Below, one piece after another: positions 21,761 to 31,418 of a stretch of 64,000 nucleotides of DNA. The notes below the pieces were generated by a model that was given only the letters and a program-made list of their open reading frames with translations, was not told where the DNA came from and did not search any database. Each line of letters starts with the position of its first letter. Positions within the stretch are counted from its first letter, which is position 1. The stretch spans positions 3,534,001 through 3,598,000 of the forward strand of contig JAFKAC010000002.1 in the NCBI GenBank assembly GCA_025766275.1, read 5' to 3'. Source of the DNA: Lactarius indigo. Lineage: Eukaryota; Basidiomycota; Agaricomycetes; Russulales; Russulaceae. Both the position numbers and the translations under genes were made by a program.

Positions 21761-23002
21761 AGTCCTCAGCTTAGACTGTGCCGCCTCGGTCTCATCATCT
21801 CCAACGGAGGTGACAGTGGTGTCGTAACCGCGTTTCATATCAGAAAGAAAGTTGAACCTTCATAGGAATTCTAAATGGGTGTCAGGTTCAGTGGACCAGT
21901 TGAACGACTTAATGTATATCACGCCGTTGCGATCTCAACGAAGTAGGCGACCAGTCTCCAAAGAGCACCACCGAGAAAGAGAATACGCGAAACGGAGAAC
22001 GATGAATGGCAGAGGTGTAAGCAATCAACTGGCCGCTGACTCGACAAGCGCCTTCTGTTCACCATATGTGGCCACTTTTCAGATCTTAATTTTCCGCCGT
22101 CCCTATCTCCATCTGCTCCAGGTCACGAAATACGTCGTCCCTGTTGTTCTCGTTCTCAACCCGCAGGCCGACTGCCCTCCAGTATGGCAGCAGACTGGAG
22201 GGGCAAGTCTACGGACTGTTGCGGTCAGTACCAGAATAGATGGAGATGTCAGGTTTCAAGTTTCCCGCTATACGAGAAATGGTATGGATGAACTTTGGGT
22301 TCGGACAAAGCCTAGTAGCCTTCAATTAGTTGAACCTGTAAGAAGCGTAGTAATCGTGGGAAGGGGGCATTTACAAGTGTGGCAATACTCGCAAATTTGT
22401 TCTTCTGGGACACGGTCGAGTGGGCGGAGGCAATTACGGCTGTTGATTGGGCACAAATTTTGACAAGAACTATTCCACGGGCATGGGCCCAACGAATGTC
22501 TCGTGTGCATCGAAGGCCATGGTTCTTGTAGCATGACGAAGCCTTAGGAGTGGATGGATGGGGCGTAATTCTTGGCGTAATTGAATGTGGGAGTCACTCA
22601 TGCTTTCGTCTAGATAAGCTATTAATCACAACCTGATAGCAGCGTGAGGACCCTGGTGTGTCCGTGTGGACGACACAATTACCGATTAGACGCATGAGCC
22701 CGAGAGTTTACCATACAGCGGGGGCCATCACAATTGAGAGAATGGACACGAGTTGTCGCGTGCTCGCGAAGTTCGCCACGCCGGGAACAAATTCGAAGTT
22801 GGCAATGCAAGGACGTGCAGAAAACGAAGCACGCTATGGCGGCAGTGTGCATTTCTTTGCAAGGAAGCCGTGGTAAAGCAAATTTATATCCATACTATCA
22901 CTAGCAATTCTGTGAGACCGTCATTCAGAAAAGGCGAACTATTTGATTGGGTACTTATTTTCCTCAGAATACCGTGCCTCACTCACTGGCAAATCCTCAC
23001 TG
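21761..23002. other. Region without a supported gene
   Basis: A plus-strand open frame at 21852-22463 and another at 22753-23541 exist, but the second overlaps YPI1 on the other strand and neither shows a known motif. Part of 21761-22530 may be the worn 5' part of the FunK1 copy. No RNA gene was recognised. Confidence 0.4.
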
Positions 23003-23555
23003 TCAACTCGTCGCTTTGCCCTTTCCTTTATGGGGCGACATCTGTTCGTATGCATTTCTGTCGTCATTGCCATTTCGTAGTTCACTGTCCGGGTATCGGG
23101 GGAGATCGGCCTCACACTCTCCGTCGTGTACATGGCGTTGGTGGCGGCGATAGTCGCGACTCGGTCTTGCATTACCATTGTCTGCCTCGGACTCCGTCCC
23201 CGACGAATCCTCGTCAGATGATTCGTCGAATCGTCTTGGCCTGTGGTAGATACAACAAACTAGTAGAACAAGTATGCTGCGTTAATCATCCTCGATCTGT
23301 TTCCCCTGATCTGGCGCACGCACTTTTCGATTTCTTTCTTCCAAGACCCTCATTGTCCACCACGTCCTCACCCCACACTACACGCGGACGATTGTGCGAA
23401 CCCCCACGAAGATGCAGAGTGCCCGCAGGTGCTGGCCCCGCAAGGTCCGTTTGCGCCGAGGTGTCGACCTGCTCGGCTCCTTGCACAGTGACCACGACAT
23501 GCGAACCTTCCCGTGGCATCGAGCCTGATGGTCTACTTTGAGGGGCGAGAGACAT
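23003..23555 (-). CDS. YPI1: Type 1 protein phosphatase inhibitor, YPI1/PPP1R11 type
   Basis: Small, mostly disordered regulator of the PP1 catalytic subunit (Glc7). ATG at 23553-23555 starts MSLAPQSRPSGSMPREGS. The conserved core is RVVWGEDVVDNEGLGRKKSK followed, across an intron of about 45-60 bases near 23270-23320, by ICCIYHRPRRFDESS; in the family the RVxW motif docks on PP1 and the KSKxCCI(Y/F)H block is diagnostic. The tail is acidic (SSDEDSSGTESEAD), then basic, ending KGKGKATS with the stop at 23003-23005. The splice A|TT restores the Ile before Cys-Cys. It is head to head with COG4, with 125 bp between start codons. Confidence 0.88.
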
Positions 23556-23680
23556 GCAGATAGGGGGGCTAATTACACAAATAACTATTGATGGGGCAAA
23601 TGGTAACCCTCAGCTACCGTCACGTGAGGTATCAGGTTACGTCCAATCGAGGTCCAAGTCGAGGTCATCGTTGGCAAGAA
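23556..23680. promoter_or_regulatory. Bidirectional promoter between YPI1 and COG4
   Basis: Only 125 bp separate the two divergent ATGs, so both leaders and promoters must share this stretch. No TATA box was noted. Confidence 0.6.
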
Positions 23681-26538
23681 ATGAATGGAGATCCACCACT
23701 CACACCACCCGCTCACCGTCCACCACCTTCTACGTTGACCACTCTTCCCCAAATCCTCTCCGCCCTTTCCTCTCTCGAGTCTGAAGAAGCTGAACTCTCC
23801 AATTCACTCTCCGCCCTTCTTGCCCACCAAGAACCCATCCTCGATTCCCTTGCCCGCCTCCAAACACTCCTTCCACGAATAGACGAACTTCATGTCGATG
23901 CATCCACGCTTTCGCACAAAGTGTCTGCTACAGCCCGGACAGCTGAACGCGTCGGTGGGCGCGTGCGCACTCTCGACGAGGAGATGCGCAGGGTCCGGGA
24001 GGCAAGCGACCGCGTCCAGCAGGTCATCGAGCTCAAGGTCCGTCCCCCATTAGTCCACCCCCAAATCCCTTTTCACGTTTTCTATTCTAGTCGTCCTTGT
24101 CCGCCCTCCAGTCGTCTATCGACACGCAAGACTGGGAGTCGGCAACGCGACATTGTGCTCGGGCCATGGCCGTCCCCGATGTTGTTATCAACGGCACATT
24201 TGTGGAGACCGCCGTGGTAGGATCGCTTCTTGCCCAAACATTCTCATCGTACTAAACTTGCGGGCGATAGCCTTCTTCGGAGAACCCCTTGCCGCCCGCG
24301 CAGACTTTGAAGGATGCGCGAAATTACCTCCTCCAGGTCTTCACGCGCCAATTCACAGAAGCAACAAAAGCCCGAGATGCGGTTGCGACGACTCGGTTCT
24401 TCAAACTATTCCCAGTGATCGGCTGGGAAGCTGAAGGGCTTGAGGCGTATGCGAGCTTTATCGTAGACCTGGTCAAGGTACGACCCCCTGCATCTGCACA
24501 AAGTACGTTCACCTAGTAAACATTTGGTCGCCTCTCGTTTCACCTACCTTGTGAAGCATCTTCCCCCCTCTATTACATCACGGCGTTGACTGCTCTCTTT
24601 GAGAGCATAGCCATGATCGTTGACCAGCACCAGCCCGTAGTCGAAAGTTACTATGGTTCTGGTAAAATGGCCAGCGTGATCGCACGCCTCTTGCAAGAGT
24701 GCGATCGCGTCTGCAAAGGTCTGATCGAAGGCTGGGAAGAGGAACGGGCGATGAAGCGTAAAGTAACCAAACACCAACTCGTCGATTCTGTCACGGTTGA
24801 ACAGCTGTAGCTTGCAGATGTGGCAAACGTAAACTTCCTGTCGGCCGCGCCTTCACCAACCGCACCGCGGCGGCAGACGACAACTCCCCTTTCTGAAGAC
24901 GACATAAATCCACGAGACATCGACAAGGTCATCTCCGAGGCCGCGGGAATGGCCGGCCGGTGGAACCTCTTCAGACGTTTCTTGTTGGACCGGCTGAAGG
25001 TAAGCTACCGTTTTGTGTAACGGATTGTCATTTCATCCGAGGTGATAGAACGAAAGCGAGAATGAAGACGAACATAGTCGCACACCTGTATCGCGGCACG
25101 AAGAGCCATCCAGGCCCACATCTCCTGAGACTAGTAAAAACACGCCAGATGATTCACCGCATTCAATCTCCGAGGAGCTGAAAGCGGTCGAGTCCTCCGC
25201 GTGCAATAAACTCTTTGAAGACCTCCTGAGCACGTACTATATCCCTCTGGAAGTCTGGTACACGCGGAGCGCCATCGACAAAGTCCTCTCTACACTGTAT
25301 CTGTGCCAGCGCAATGCTGAACATCGTGTGTAGGCACACCGCCTTTCAACCCCAGACGCGACGTCGTCACCGACAATGACCACGACGCCCGACGACGCGT
25401 TCTATATTTTCAAAGTTGTTCTGTCGCGACTGCTTTCGACCGGCGCGCCGCGAGTCGTTGAGAGGACGTCGGGGGCTCTGCGCAGTGTGATCGAGAACGA
25501 TTATGCTGGTACCATCAGACGCAAGATGGACGACGTATACCGTAACGCAGGTGTCGGACGAGGAGAAAAAAGCGAGCGTGAGAGTCGTGCTGCGTTCATC
25601 GTGCGTAGGTGTCGTTACCTTTATTCGGCTTTTGCTACATTACGCCGTGCAGATATTACTGAACGACCTGGACGTGTCCGCTTCCCACATGGATCGCCTC
25701 GTAAAAGACTTGCTTGCGGCCGCTATAATCCCGCAAAGTTTCTCGGCTGAGGAGGCCGATGCAGCCCGCGCCAGCATCTCGTCGTTCTCGAGTATCGTAC
25801 CAAAGTTTCAGTCGATTTTGCGCGTGGGCGTCGAACAGTTGTTCAATCAGCTCCTGCGGCCGAAACTCCGCACGCTGCTGACAGACGTGTATAAAGACGT
25901 GTCGTACGTCCTCGACGATGATGCATATACGGCGGCCGAGTATCAGGACGTCGTGCGGAAGCGCTTCATCAAAGCTTGGGAAGGTCTGGTGGATGGTTAC
26001 AAGGTGCGCGACATCAAAATTGGTTCTTTGCGTGCGCTTGTTTCGAACGATCCAATGCTGGCTAGGACCCGCTTACCGAGAACAATTACCACCTCTTCTT
26101 CGGACTTGCCTTGGACGTGCTGATTCGGCCCTGGGAAAAGCTAGTCTCTAGTCAAAAGTACAACGAGGTACGCGCATCCTTTTTCCTGTTTGCTTTGCGC
26201 GGACAACTCCTTTTACTGTAACAAAATTCAAATCTTCCTTCACAGCTTGGCGCCGTTCGTTTTGATCGTGACCTGCGTGCGGTCACGACGTATCTCTCTT
26301 CACAGACCGCCTTTGGGGACGTGCGCGACAAGTTTGTGCGACTCCAGCAAATCTCTACGTTGCTCAATCTCGATCAGGTCTGTATGCTGTGTTTCCTGTT
26401 TCGGCAAGAGCTAAAGAATTTAATTTTTTTGCGGTTGCGGTGCAGGAAGAGGACGTGGATGAATTTTATAATGGCTCTGGGATCACCTGGAAATTGAGCG
26501 AGCAGGACGCTCGCGCGATCGCCGGACTGAGGCTATGA
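23681..26538 (+). CDS. COG4: Conserved oligomeric Golgi complex subunit 4
   Basis: Subunit of the COG tether that captures retrograde vesicles at the Golgi. ATG at 23681 (MNGDPPLTPP). The N-terminal helical part reads ILSALSSLESEEAELSNSLS, SATARTAERVGGRVRTLDEE and SSLSALQSSIDTQDWESATRH, then GTFVETAV, RNYLLQVFTRQFTEATKARD and FFKLFPVIGWEAEGLEAYAS. The middle holds DPRDIDK-type INPRDIDKVISEAAGMAGRW; the C-terminal part holds LLNDLDVSASHMDRL, RPKLRTLLTDVYKDVSYVLD, WEGLVDGYK, VRFDRDLRAVTTYLS and a final EDVDEFYNGSGITWKLSEQDAR with TGA at 26536-26538. An in-frame TAG near 24808 is removed by an intron joining KRK to LADVANVNFLS. About nine short introns; length about 800 residues, as usual for the family. 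Confidence 0.9.
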
Positions 26539-27793
26539 CAGGCGCCTCGTCTCAAGCAGGCGGCTATCATTCAAACCTATGGCTAATTTTTGATTTGTCC
26601 CTTAAAGTCTATTAGTCAACTGCCTATGATATGGTACGACAGAATTAGCGGATATGCTCCTTTTTTTGTTCGCGCAATCATACCGTCAGGTTTCGCAAGC
26701 GACTGCAACAGGAAAGTCTGACTGAGGGGGACGCAACGATCAAACGAACCACTAGACGCTCTCTGCTGCGAGAAATCACAAACATTCTACGGATCTCGCA
26801 ACGAAAAAAAAAAAAAATCCCCCCCGTGGCTGGGTGACCTATCACATTAGGTCCTGCGTAACATGTCGGAAACCCTCTAGTTTGTTTGCTGACTTCATGT
26901 GAGTGATGCCACGTCTGGGTGGTTCACTTGGACTTGAAGCCGTTTTCCGATTAATTCTCTAGCGCAGACAGCGTGCAAACGATGCCAGCGTGATAGTAAG
27001 GTCTTTCCTCACAGAAAGATACAGTGGACATACACCCTTGCGCCGGCAATTCATGTCTGCATCATACTCAATACCCGGCGGACTACCCATATAGGTCTTG
27101 TTCATAATGAGTTTCAGACAAATAGTTGAGTAGCCGCCAGTCTCTACAGAGCCACGCGAGCAACGGCGATGTGTCGCAGGTGACACAACTTCATCGCCAT
27201 CTATGTGTCGCGTTTCACAAGCGCCGAACATGATACGTGATTCGGCTGCATCGCGCGGTGATCGCGTGATCCTTAAAGCTGTGTTCGTAGAAAACCATAC
27301 CTGACACAGCCAAGGTTGATCCTTCCTGGCAATGTATTTGCACCCGAACGAGTTGCATGCATGCTTGACTCACGGAAACAATAACGCATCATTCAGGATC
27401 CACATGGTTCACATCATTTTGCTCAGCAACAGATTGCCATCAAGGATTTCTGTCTTCTGGTTCTCCGTGGAGCGAAGGGATAACGTACGAGCGCTGGCAC
27501 TAACGTCGGCCACGGGTGGCTCGGTGCACTGCTAGGGTGATGAGATGACTGTCGGCGACATTGTACCACCGACCTCTGCTCACTATAAATTGGCTTGGTT
27601 TGCGAGATGTGATTCTTCAGCTCCTGCTCACATTCGTATCTTCTCTAAGGCACTGGTTGGTTAGTTTCCAAGCTTTGTCTTTACTCTCCTGGCAGCCGTG
27701 GCTAACCCTTATGCCCTCCAGCCCACACATTCTTTGCATTCACGCCCACGTTCAAGCCGCATTTTCTTATATCAATTATCTTTATCTTTAAAC
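26539..27793. other. Spacer downstream of COG4 and promoter of the secreted-protein gene
   Basis: It holds an A-run followed by a C-run near 26803-26825 and a TATA-like ctataaat near 27583, about 205 bp before the next ATG. Short open frames (for example 26959-27231 minus) carry no recognised motif. Confidence 0.5.
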
Positions 27794-28596
27794 ATGCACT
27801 CTTACAAGACCCTCGCTGTTCTCGCACTTGCTGTCTCCACAGCATCCCCCGCTCTTTCTGCTCCTGTTATGTATGCTCCTCACTTTTCGCTCTCAGGGAC
27901 GGCCCTTGCTGACGAATGTTATCGTCGTTCTAGTGACGGCCAACAGCAGCAGGCCCGTGCCGACCTTGACGAACGTGCAAGCGCTCTCCCAAGTGGTCTC
28001 GGAACAGATGTTGGAAGTCTCTTGAAGACGATTGGGACCAATCTTGCCTTTGGTGCTCTGCCCGTTGCTTTGGAGCACTTCCTTGGTGGTAATAGCACAC
28101 GTCGTGCGCTACCTCGCGACGCGCCGCTCGCTGATAACGATAAACGCGCCCCCGGTGTTGCAAGTTTATTCGACGATCTCCTGACTAGCTTGAAGTCGAC
28201 CGATTCCATTGGGACGGTTATCAAAAATGGTCTCCTTGGCGGCGTAGCCTCGGGGGTTGGGGCAGTTGGAGCGAGTGAACTTCTTAATAACACTAGGTGA
28301 GGGGAAAAGTTAGGAAATGCTTGCGGTTGCTCATAGTCGTTGGTAGGCGTGAACCTTCGCCGCTTTCGGGGAGTGACTTCAGTGGCATTGCAAAGACTCT
28401 TGCGGGTGCATTGCTATCCCTGGGTGCTGCGGATGGTGTAAAGGAAGCTGCGGATAAAATCTTCAACCGAGATGATGCATCGTGAGTAGCCTTCCCTTCT
28501 CTATCGCAGCCACCTGACGAGCTCATCCGTCGCAGGCCTCAGGACCTCATTGATGCTCTTCAGCTTCTCGGCAGTCAGCTTGATGAGCTTGACTGA
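27794..28596 (+). CDS. Small secreted protein of unknown function
   Basis: ATG at 27794 opens a signal peptide (MHSYKTLAVLALAVSTASPA, cleavage likely near LSA-P). The mature part, about 210 residues, alternates polar stretches with small-residue helices: SGLGTDVGSLLKTIGTNLAF, VASLFDDLLTSLKSTDSIGT, NGLLGGVASGVGAVGASELL, GIAKTLAGALLSLGAADGVK and a closing LIDALQLLGSQLDELD. A dibasic KR (DNDKR-APG) could be a Kex2 site. Two introns, at about 28299-28347 and 28483-28535, join in frame; stop TGA at 28594-28596. No cysteine framework and no known domain were recognised. The amphipathic Gly/Ala/Leu segments resemble surface-active or structural secreted proteins, but no function can be assigned. The end of the gene lies inside a 24-bp tandem repeat. 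Confidence 0.75.
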
Positions 28597-28639
28597 GCGC
28601 ATCTTGATGAGCTTGACTGAGCGCATCTTGATGATATAG
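28579..28639. repeat. 24-bp tandem repeat across the stop codon of the secreted-protein gene
   Basis: Unit 28579-28602 is repeated at 28603-28626, followed by a partial third copy. Each full unit encodes LDELD followed by TGA in the gene's frame, so the repeat adds decoy copies of the last codons after the true stop. Confidence 0.85.
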
Positions 28640-28792
28640 ATATGACCTGACTTGAATGACCTTACAATTTTATTATTACCATATATCGTGGATACGCAGT
28701 TGTAATCGGGTGTTGGATCTTCAATGCAAAATGAGTGTGGTGTTCAAATAGGCAAATTTCGTATTGTTCATCCGAGAGCTCAGCACACACTA

Positions 28793-28824
28793 CCCCCCCC
28801 CCCCCCCCCTTTTTTTTTTTTTTT
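28793..28824. repeat. Compound homopolymer, C17 followed by T15
   Basis: A run of 17 C immediately followed by 15 T lies in the 3' spacer between the secreted-protein and VPS2 genes. Run lengths are as given in the supplied sequence and may be imprecise because such runs sequence poorly. Confidence 0.9.
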
Positions 28825-29152
28825 CGCTCCGTTGAGAGTGGGTAGTGCGCGAAAGTGGTTAAAACCTCTGAAAAACGTCGACCCCGACCAGAGTGGTGAG
28901 AATGGTGAGTACAAAATGGAGGCTGCGCATTTTTTGTGCTCGCCGATTTTTGCCAGTGGGGTGCCTTCGAAAGGAAATATGACATGCTGGACTTCCCATG
29001 ATTTCTCCACGAGCTGGGAAGTAACCTCAGAAAGAGCACGCCAAGACAAGCAGTGGACTTTGCAACTGGTCTGATTATAGGTCTAGTAATACAAGGACGA
29101 GGGCGATCAACCTAGATCAGGAAAAACGTAAGGGGAGGTTTCATGAGAAGTG

Positions 29153-30179
29153 CTATCCTCGGCGTAGGGCATCCAGGCGAGCTTGTAAGGCATCTTCGTC
29201 CGTCATATTTCCGCCGCCGCCACCACCACTAGGACCTACAGTATTCCCGGGCGATGGTGCAGGACCATCGGCAACGGCAACGGGCTGACGCTCGGTCACC
29301 GCCGAGGCGGTAGCGAGGCCCGTAGGCGCGTCGGCGAGCTGGATATAATTTTTGTTGAGTGGCGACAAGGCGGAATCAAGCGGCAGTAAGACGCACCTGC
29401 TGGGAGATTCCGACGCCGATTTCGTCGAGGACCTGCTTGAGGATCTTGTCACCCTCCTCCTCCTCGTCTTCCAAATCGTCGTCCATGACGTCGTCGACCG
29501 CGTCGCTCATCATTTCCTCCTTCATATCCATCGTCGCGCTCTCGCGCTCAAACTCGTTCATGATGCGCTGGATTTGCGGGAGGTTGAGCCCTCGGTTCAT
29601 GCTCTTCATTGCCTGTTTTTTGTTGTTGTTGGGAACGTGCAAACAACATCAATCAGCCAATTGGAGAAGGGAAAGCACGAGAGAGATTAGATTTAGACGC
29701 GAAGGACACTGACTCGTGTGGCGCCGCGCATGGCATCGGTCATTTGCTGATTACTGCGCAGCGTCTGGATGCGCAGTCCAACCGCCTGTAATTGTGTGCG
29801 CATCTGGTAGAACTTCTGGACATAACGGCGAGTGCGGACTAAGTCCTTCGCCATGACCTTGCATGCGTTCTGTAGCACGGGTAGCAGCAGCCTTGTATTA
29901 GAGCGTAGATGGCGTATGAAAGCCAGGGGCGCACAAGTTGTCCCGCCTTTGCACTTTTCTTTATGTCCATGACGAGCTTCTTCTCGCTCTGCTCGAGCTT
30001 TGTGCGCTCACGATCGAGCTCGCGTTGCGCTTTTGCGAGCGCGCGCTGGTGTTGGCGCAAACGCTCTGCGGGCGTGACGGTGCGACCAAAGAGTGCTTCC
30101 TGGATGACGATGTTATAGTCCAACGTTAGACCAATTATCATTTCACTCATTTGGGGACGTACGTACGACGATGTTCATG
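29153..30179 (-). CDS. VPS2: ESCRT-III subunit VPS2 (CHMP2/Did4)
   Basis: Membrane-remodelling ESCRT-III component acting with Vps24 and Snf7 at endosomes. The tiny first exon MNIV (ATG at 30177-30179) splices to EALFGRTVTPAERLRQHQRA, then LEQSEKKLVMDIKKSAKAGQ, ACKVMAKDLVRTRRYVQKFY, MRTQLQAVGLRIQTLRSNQQ and MTDAMRGAT, a following exon with MNRGLNLPQIQRIMNEFERE and MDMKEEMMSDAVDDVMDD, and a C-terminal exon ending GGGGGNMTDEDALQARLDAL, RRG and TAG at 29153-29155. The last block is the MIT-interacting motif (LxxRLxxLR) that recruits Vps4. The acidic LEDEEEEGDKILKQVLDEIG precedes it. Length is about 220 residues. A fake longer start (MSEMIIGLTL) reads into the first intron. Confidence 0.93.
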
Positions 30180-30243
30180 GGTGTTGTTGCTAAAGAGGCG
30201 CAGCGCAGCACGCTCTGCCGCCACTTGCACCCCCGGTCCGGAG
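30180..30243. promoter_or_regulatory. 64-bp bidirectional gap between VPS2 and CUZ1 start codons
   Basis: The divergent ATGs are separated by 64 bp, the tightest head-to-head pair in the window. Transcription starts may overlap the opposite gene's first exon or intron. Confidence 0.55.
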
Positions 30244-31249
30244 ATGGACCTGGCTCCCATCGGTGCCCATTGCTCGCTCCCTTCTTGCCGCGCGCTCGAC
30301 CTCTTGCCAATCCGATGTCGCTGTGATCAACAGTTTTGCAAAGACCATATCTTCCCAGATACGCATGATTGTCCCGTGGACCCGTCCCAGGCTCTGAGGG
30401 ACGCCTCATCGCCTGCGCTCCAGAAACTCCGGCGCTGCTCCTTCGCCTCGTGCAACAAACCCAGCCTCGACGCATTCGTCGGTGATTCTGCTGGGGACGA
30501 AGGCAGGGTATCTGCGTTATGTGCGCGATGCAAGCTTGGCTACTGCGCCGCGTGAGTTTTATCCATGCTTGCCTCGAATCCTCCCATCTCCTATCTCTAA
30601 CTTGCGCGGGTTATAAGGCATCGCGACGCATCACAACACTCCTGCCCAGCACCCGAACCCCCACCTCCACCCAAGAATGAAGCTGCTCACGCTTTGCTGG
30701 CCAAGCACTTTCCTAATGCTGGCGCCGCATCCAGCAACAGAGCCGCTACTACTACTACTACGCGCAAGATTCCCACCGATCCGAAAAAATTGGCGCAGCT
30801 TCAGCAGGTCGAGCTCATGAGAATGCGTCACCGCGCGGTGCCGGCCGATCCGAAAGACAAACCGGGGTCCGTTGGAGTCGACCAGCGCCTGCACGTAAAA
30901 GCAAGCTATAGAGGCGATCGCGAAGAGGTCGAGAAGACCCTCTGGTTCCGCAAGGTCACTTTTTTGGCCTCGCTTCGCCTGAATTTCCTCTGCCCGCTGA
31001 CTAGTCCTTGTACTTAGAGCGTGGGCACCGGGAGGGCACTTGATATACTCGCTCACCATTTCAACGTTCGAACCACTGGGGTATGTCCATGGGTGCGATA
31101 ATCCTGGGTTGTTATTCATTGTCTTACAGCCCCTACTCCTGTATCGACGCGATGTGACCAACCAGGGAGAACTTATATTATTAGAAACCGACAGGCTTCT
31201 CAGGGAGCAGACTGAGGACGGATGCGAACTTCTCTTGAGCTCAGATTGA
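30244..31249 (+). CDS. AN1-type zinc finger protein, CUZ1/ZFAND1 type
   Basis: Cuz1/ZFAND1 proteins link Cdc48/p97 and the proteasome during arsenite and proteotoxic stress. ATG at 30244 (MDLAPIGAHC). Two AN1-like Cys/His clusters are visible: HCSLPSCRALDLLPIRC, CDQQFCKDHIFPDTHDC, and a second with CSFASCNKPS, CARCKLGYC and, after an intron near 30553-30618, HRDASQHSC. A linker with PPPPPKNEAAHALLAKHF, then KIPTDPKKLAQLQQVELM, and a C-terminal ubiquitin-like part: RKSVGTGRALDILAHHFNVR, LLLYRRDVTNQGELILLE, DRLLREQTEDGCELLLSS, stop TGA at 31247-31249. The AN1-AN1-UBL order is the family's; the exact donor of the last intron near 31080 is uncertain. It converges on the myosin gene, ends 169 bp apart. 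Confidence 0.85.
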
Positions 31250-31418
31250 TCGTGAGGGTCCGCAGATTCATAATTGGACAAACATGAGGTCGGAATACGG
31301 TTGCCCTGTCTCCGTAGAGTATCCAAATGCAAAAGTGGAGTGAGGTATATCATAAATAGTATGAGCAACGAGAGCACTGGGTAAGTATGAAAAGTAGCGG
31401 TACGGTATCCCAAGGGTT

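Noticed and set aside
22753..23541. 262-codon plus-strand open frame
   Set aside because: It lies opposite YPI1, has no recognisable domain, and its right half mirrors the YPI1 exon.
24760..24840. In-frame TAG in COG4
   Set aside because: An intron with a GTAACC donor and CTGTAG acceptor removes it and joins KRK to LADVANVNF in frame.
25540..25700. Possible COG4 frameshift, VSDEEKKAS in a shifted frame
   Set aside because: The unshifted reading GVGRGEKSERESRAAFI followed by a spliced ILLNDLDVS matches the family better, so the shifted frame is a shadow.
29352..29712. Plus-strand open frames over VPS2
   Set aside because: Mirror frames of the acidic VPS2 exon on the other strand.
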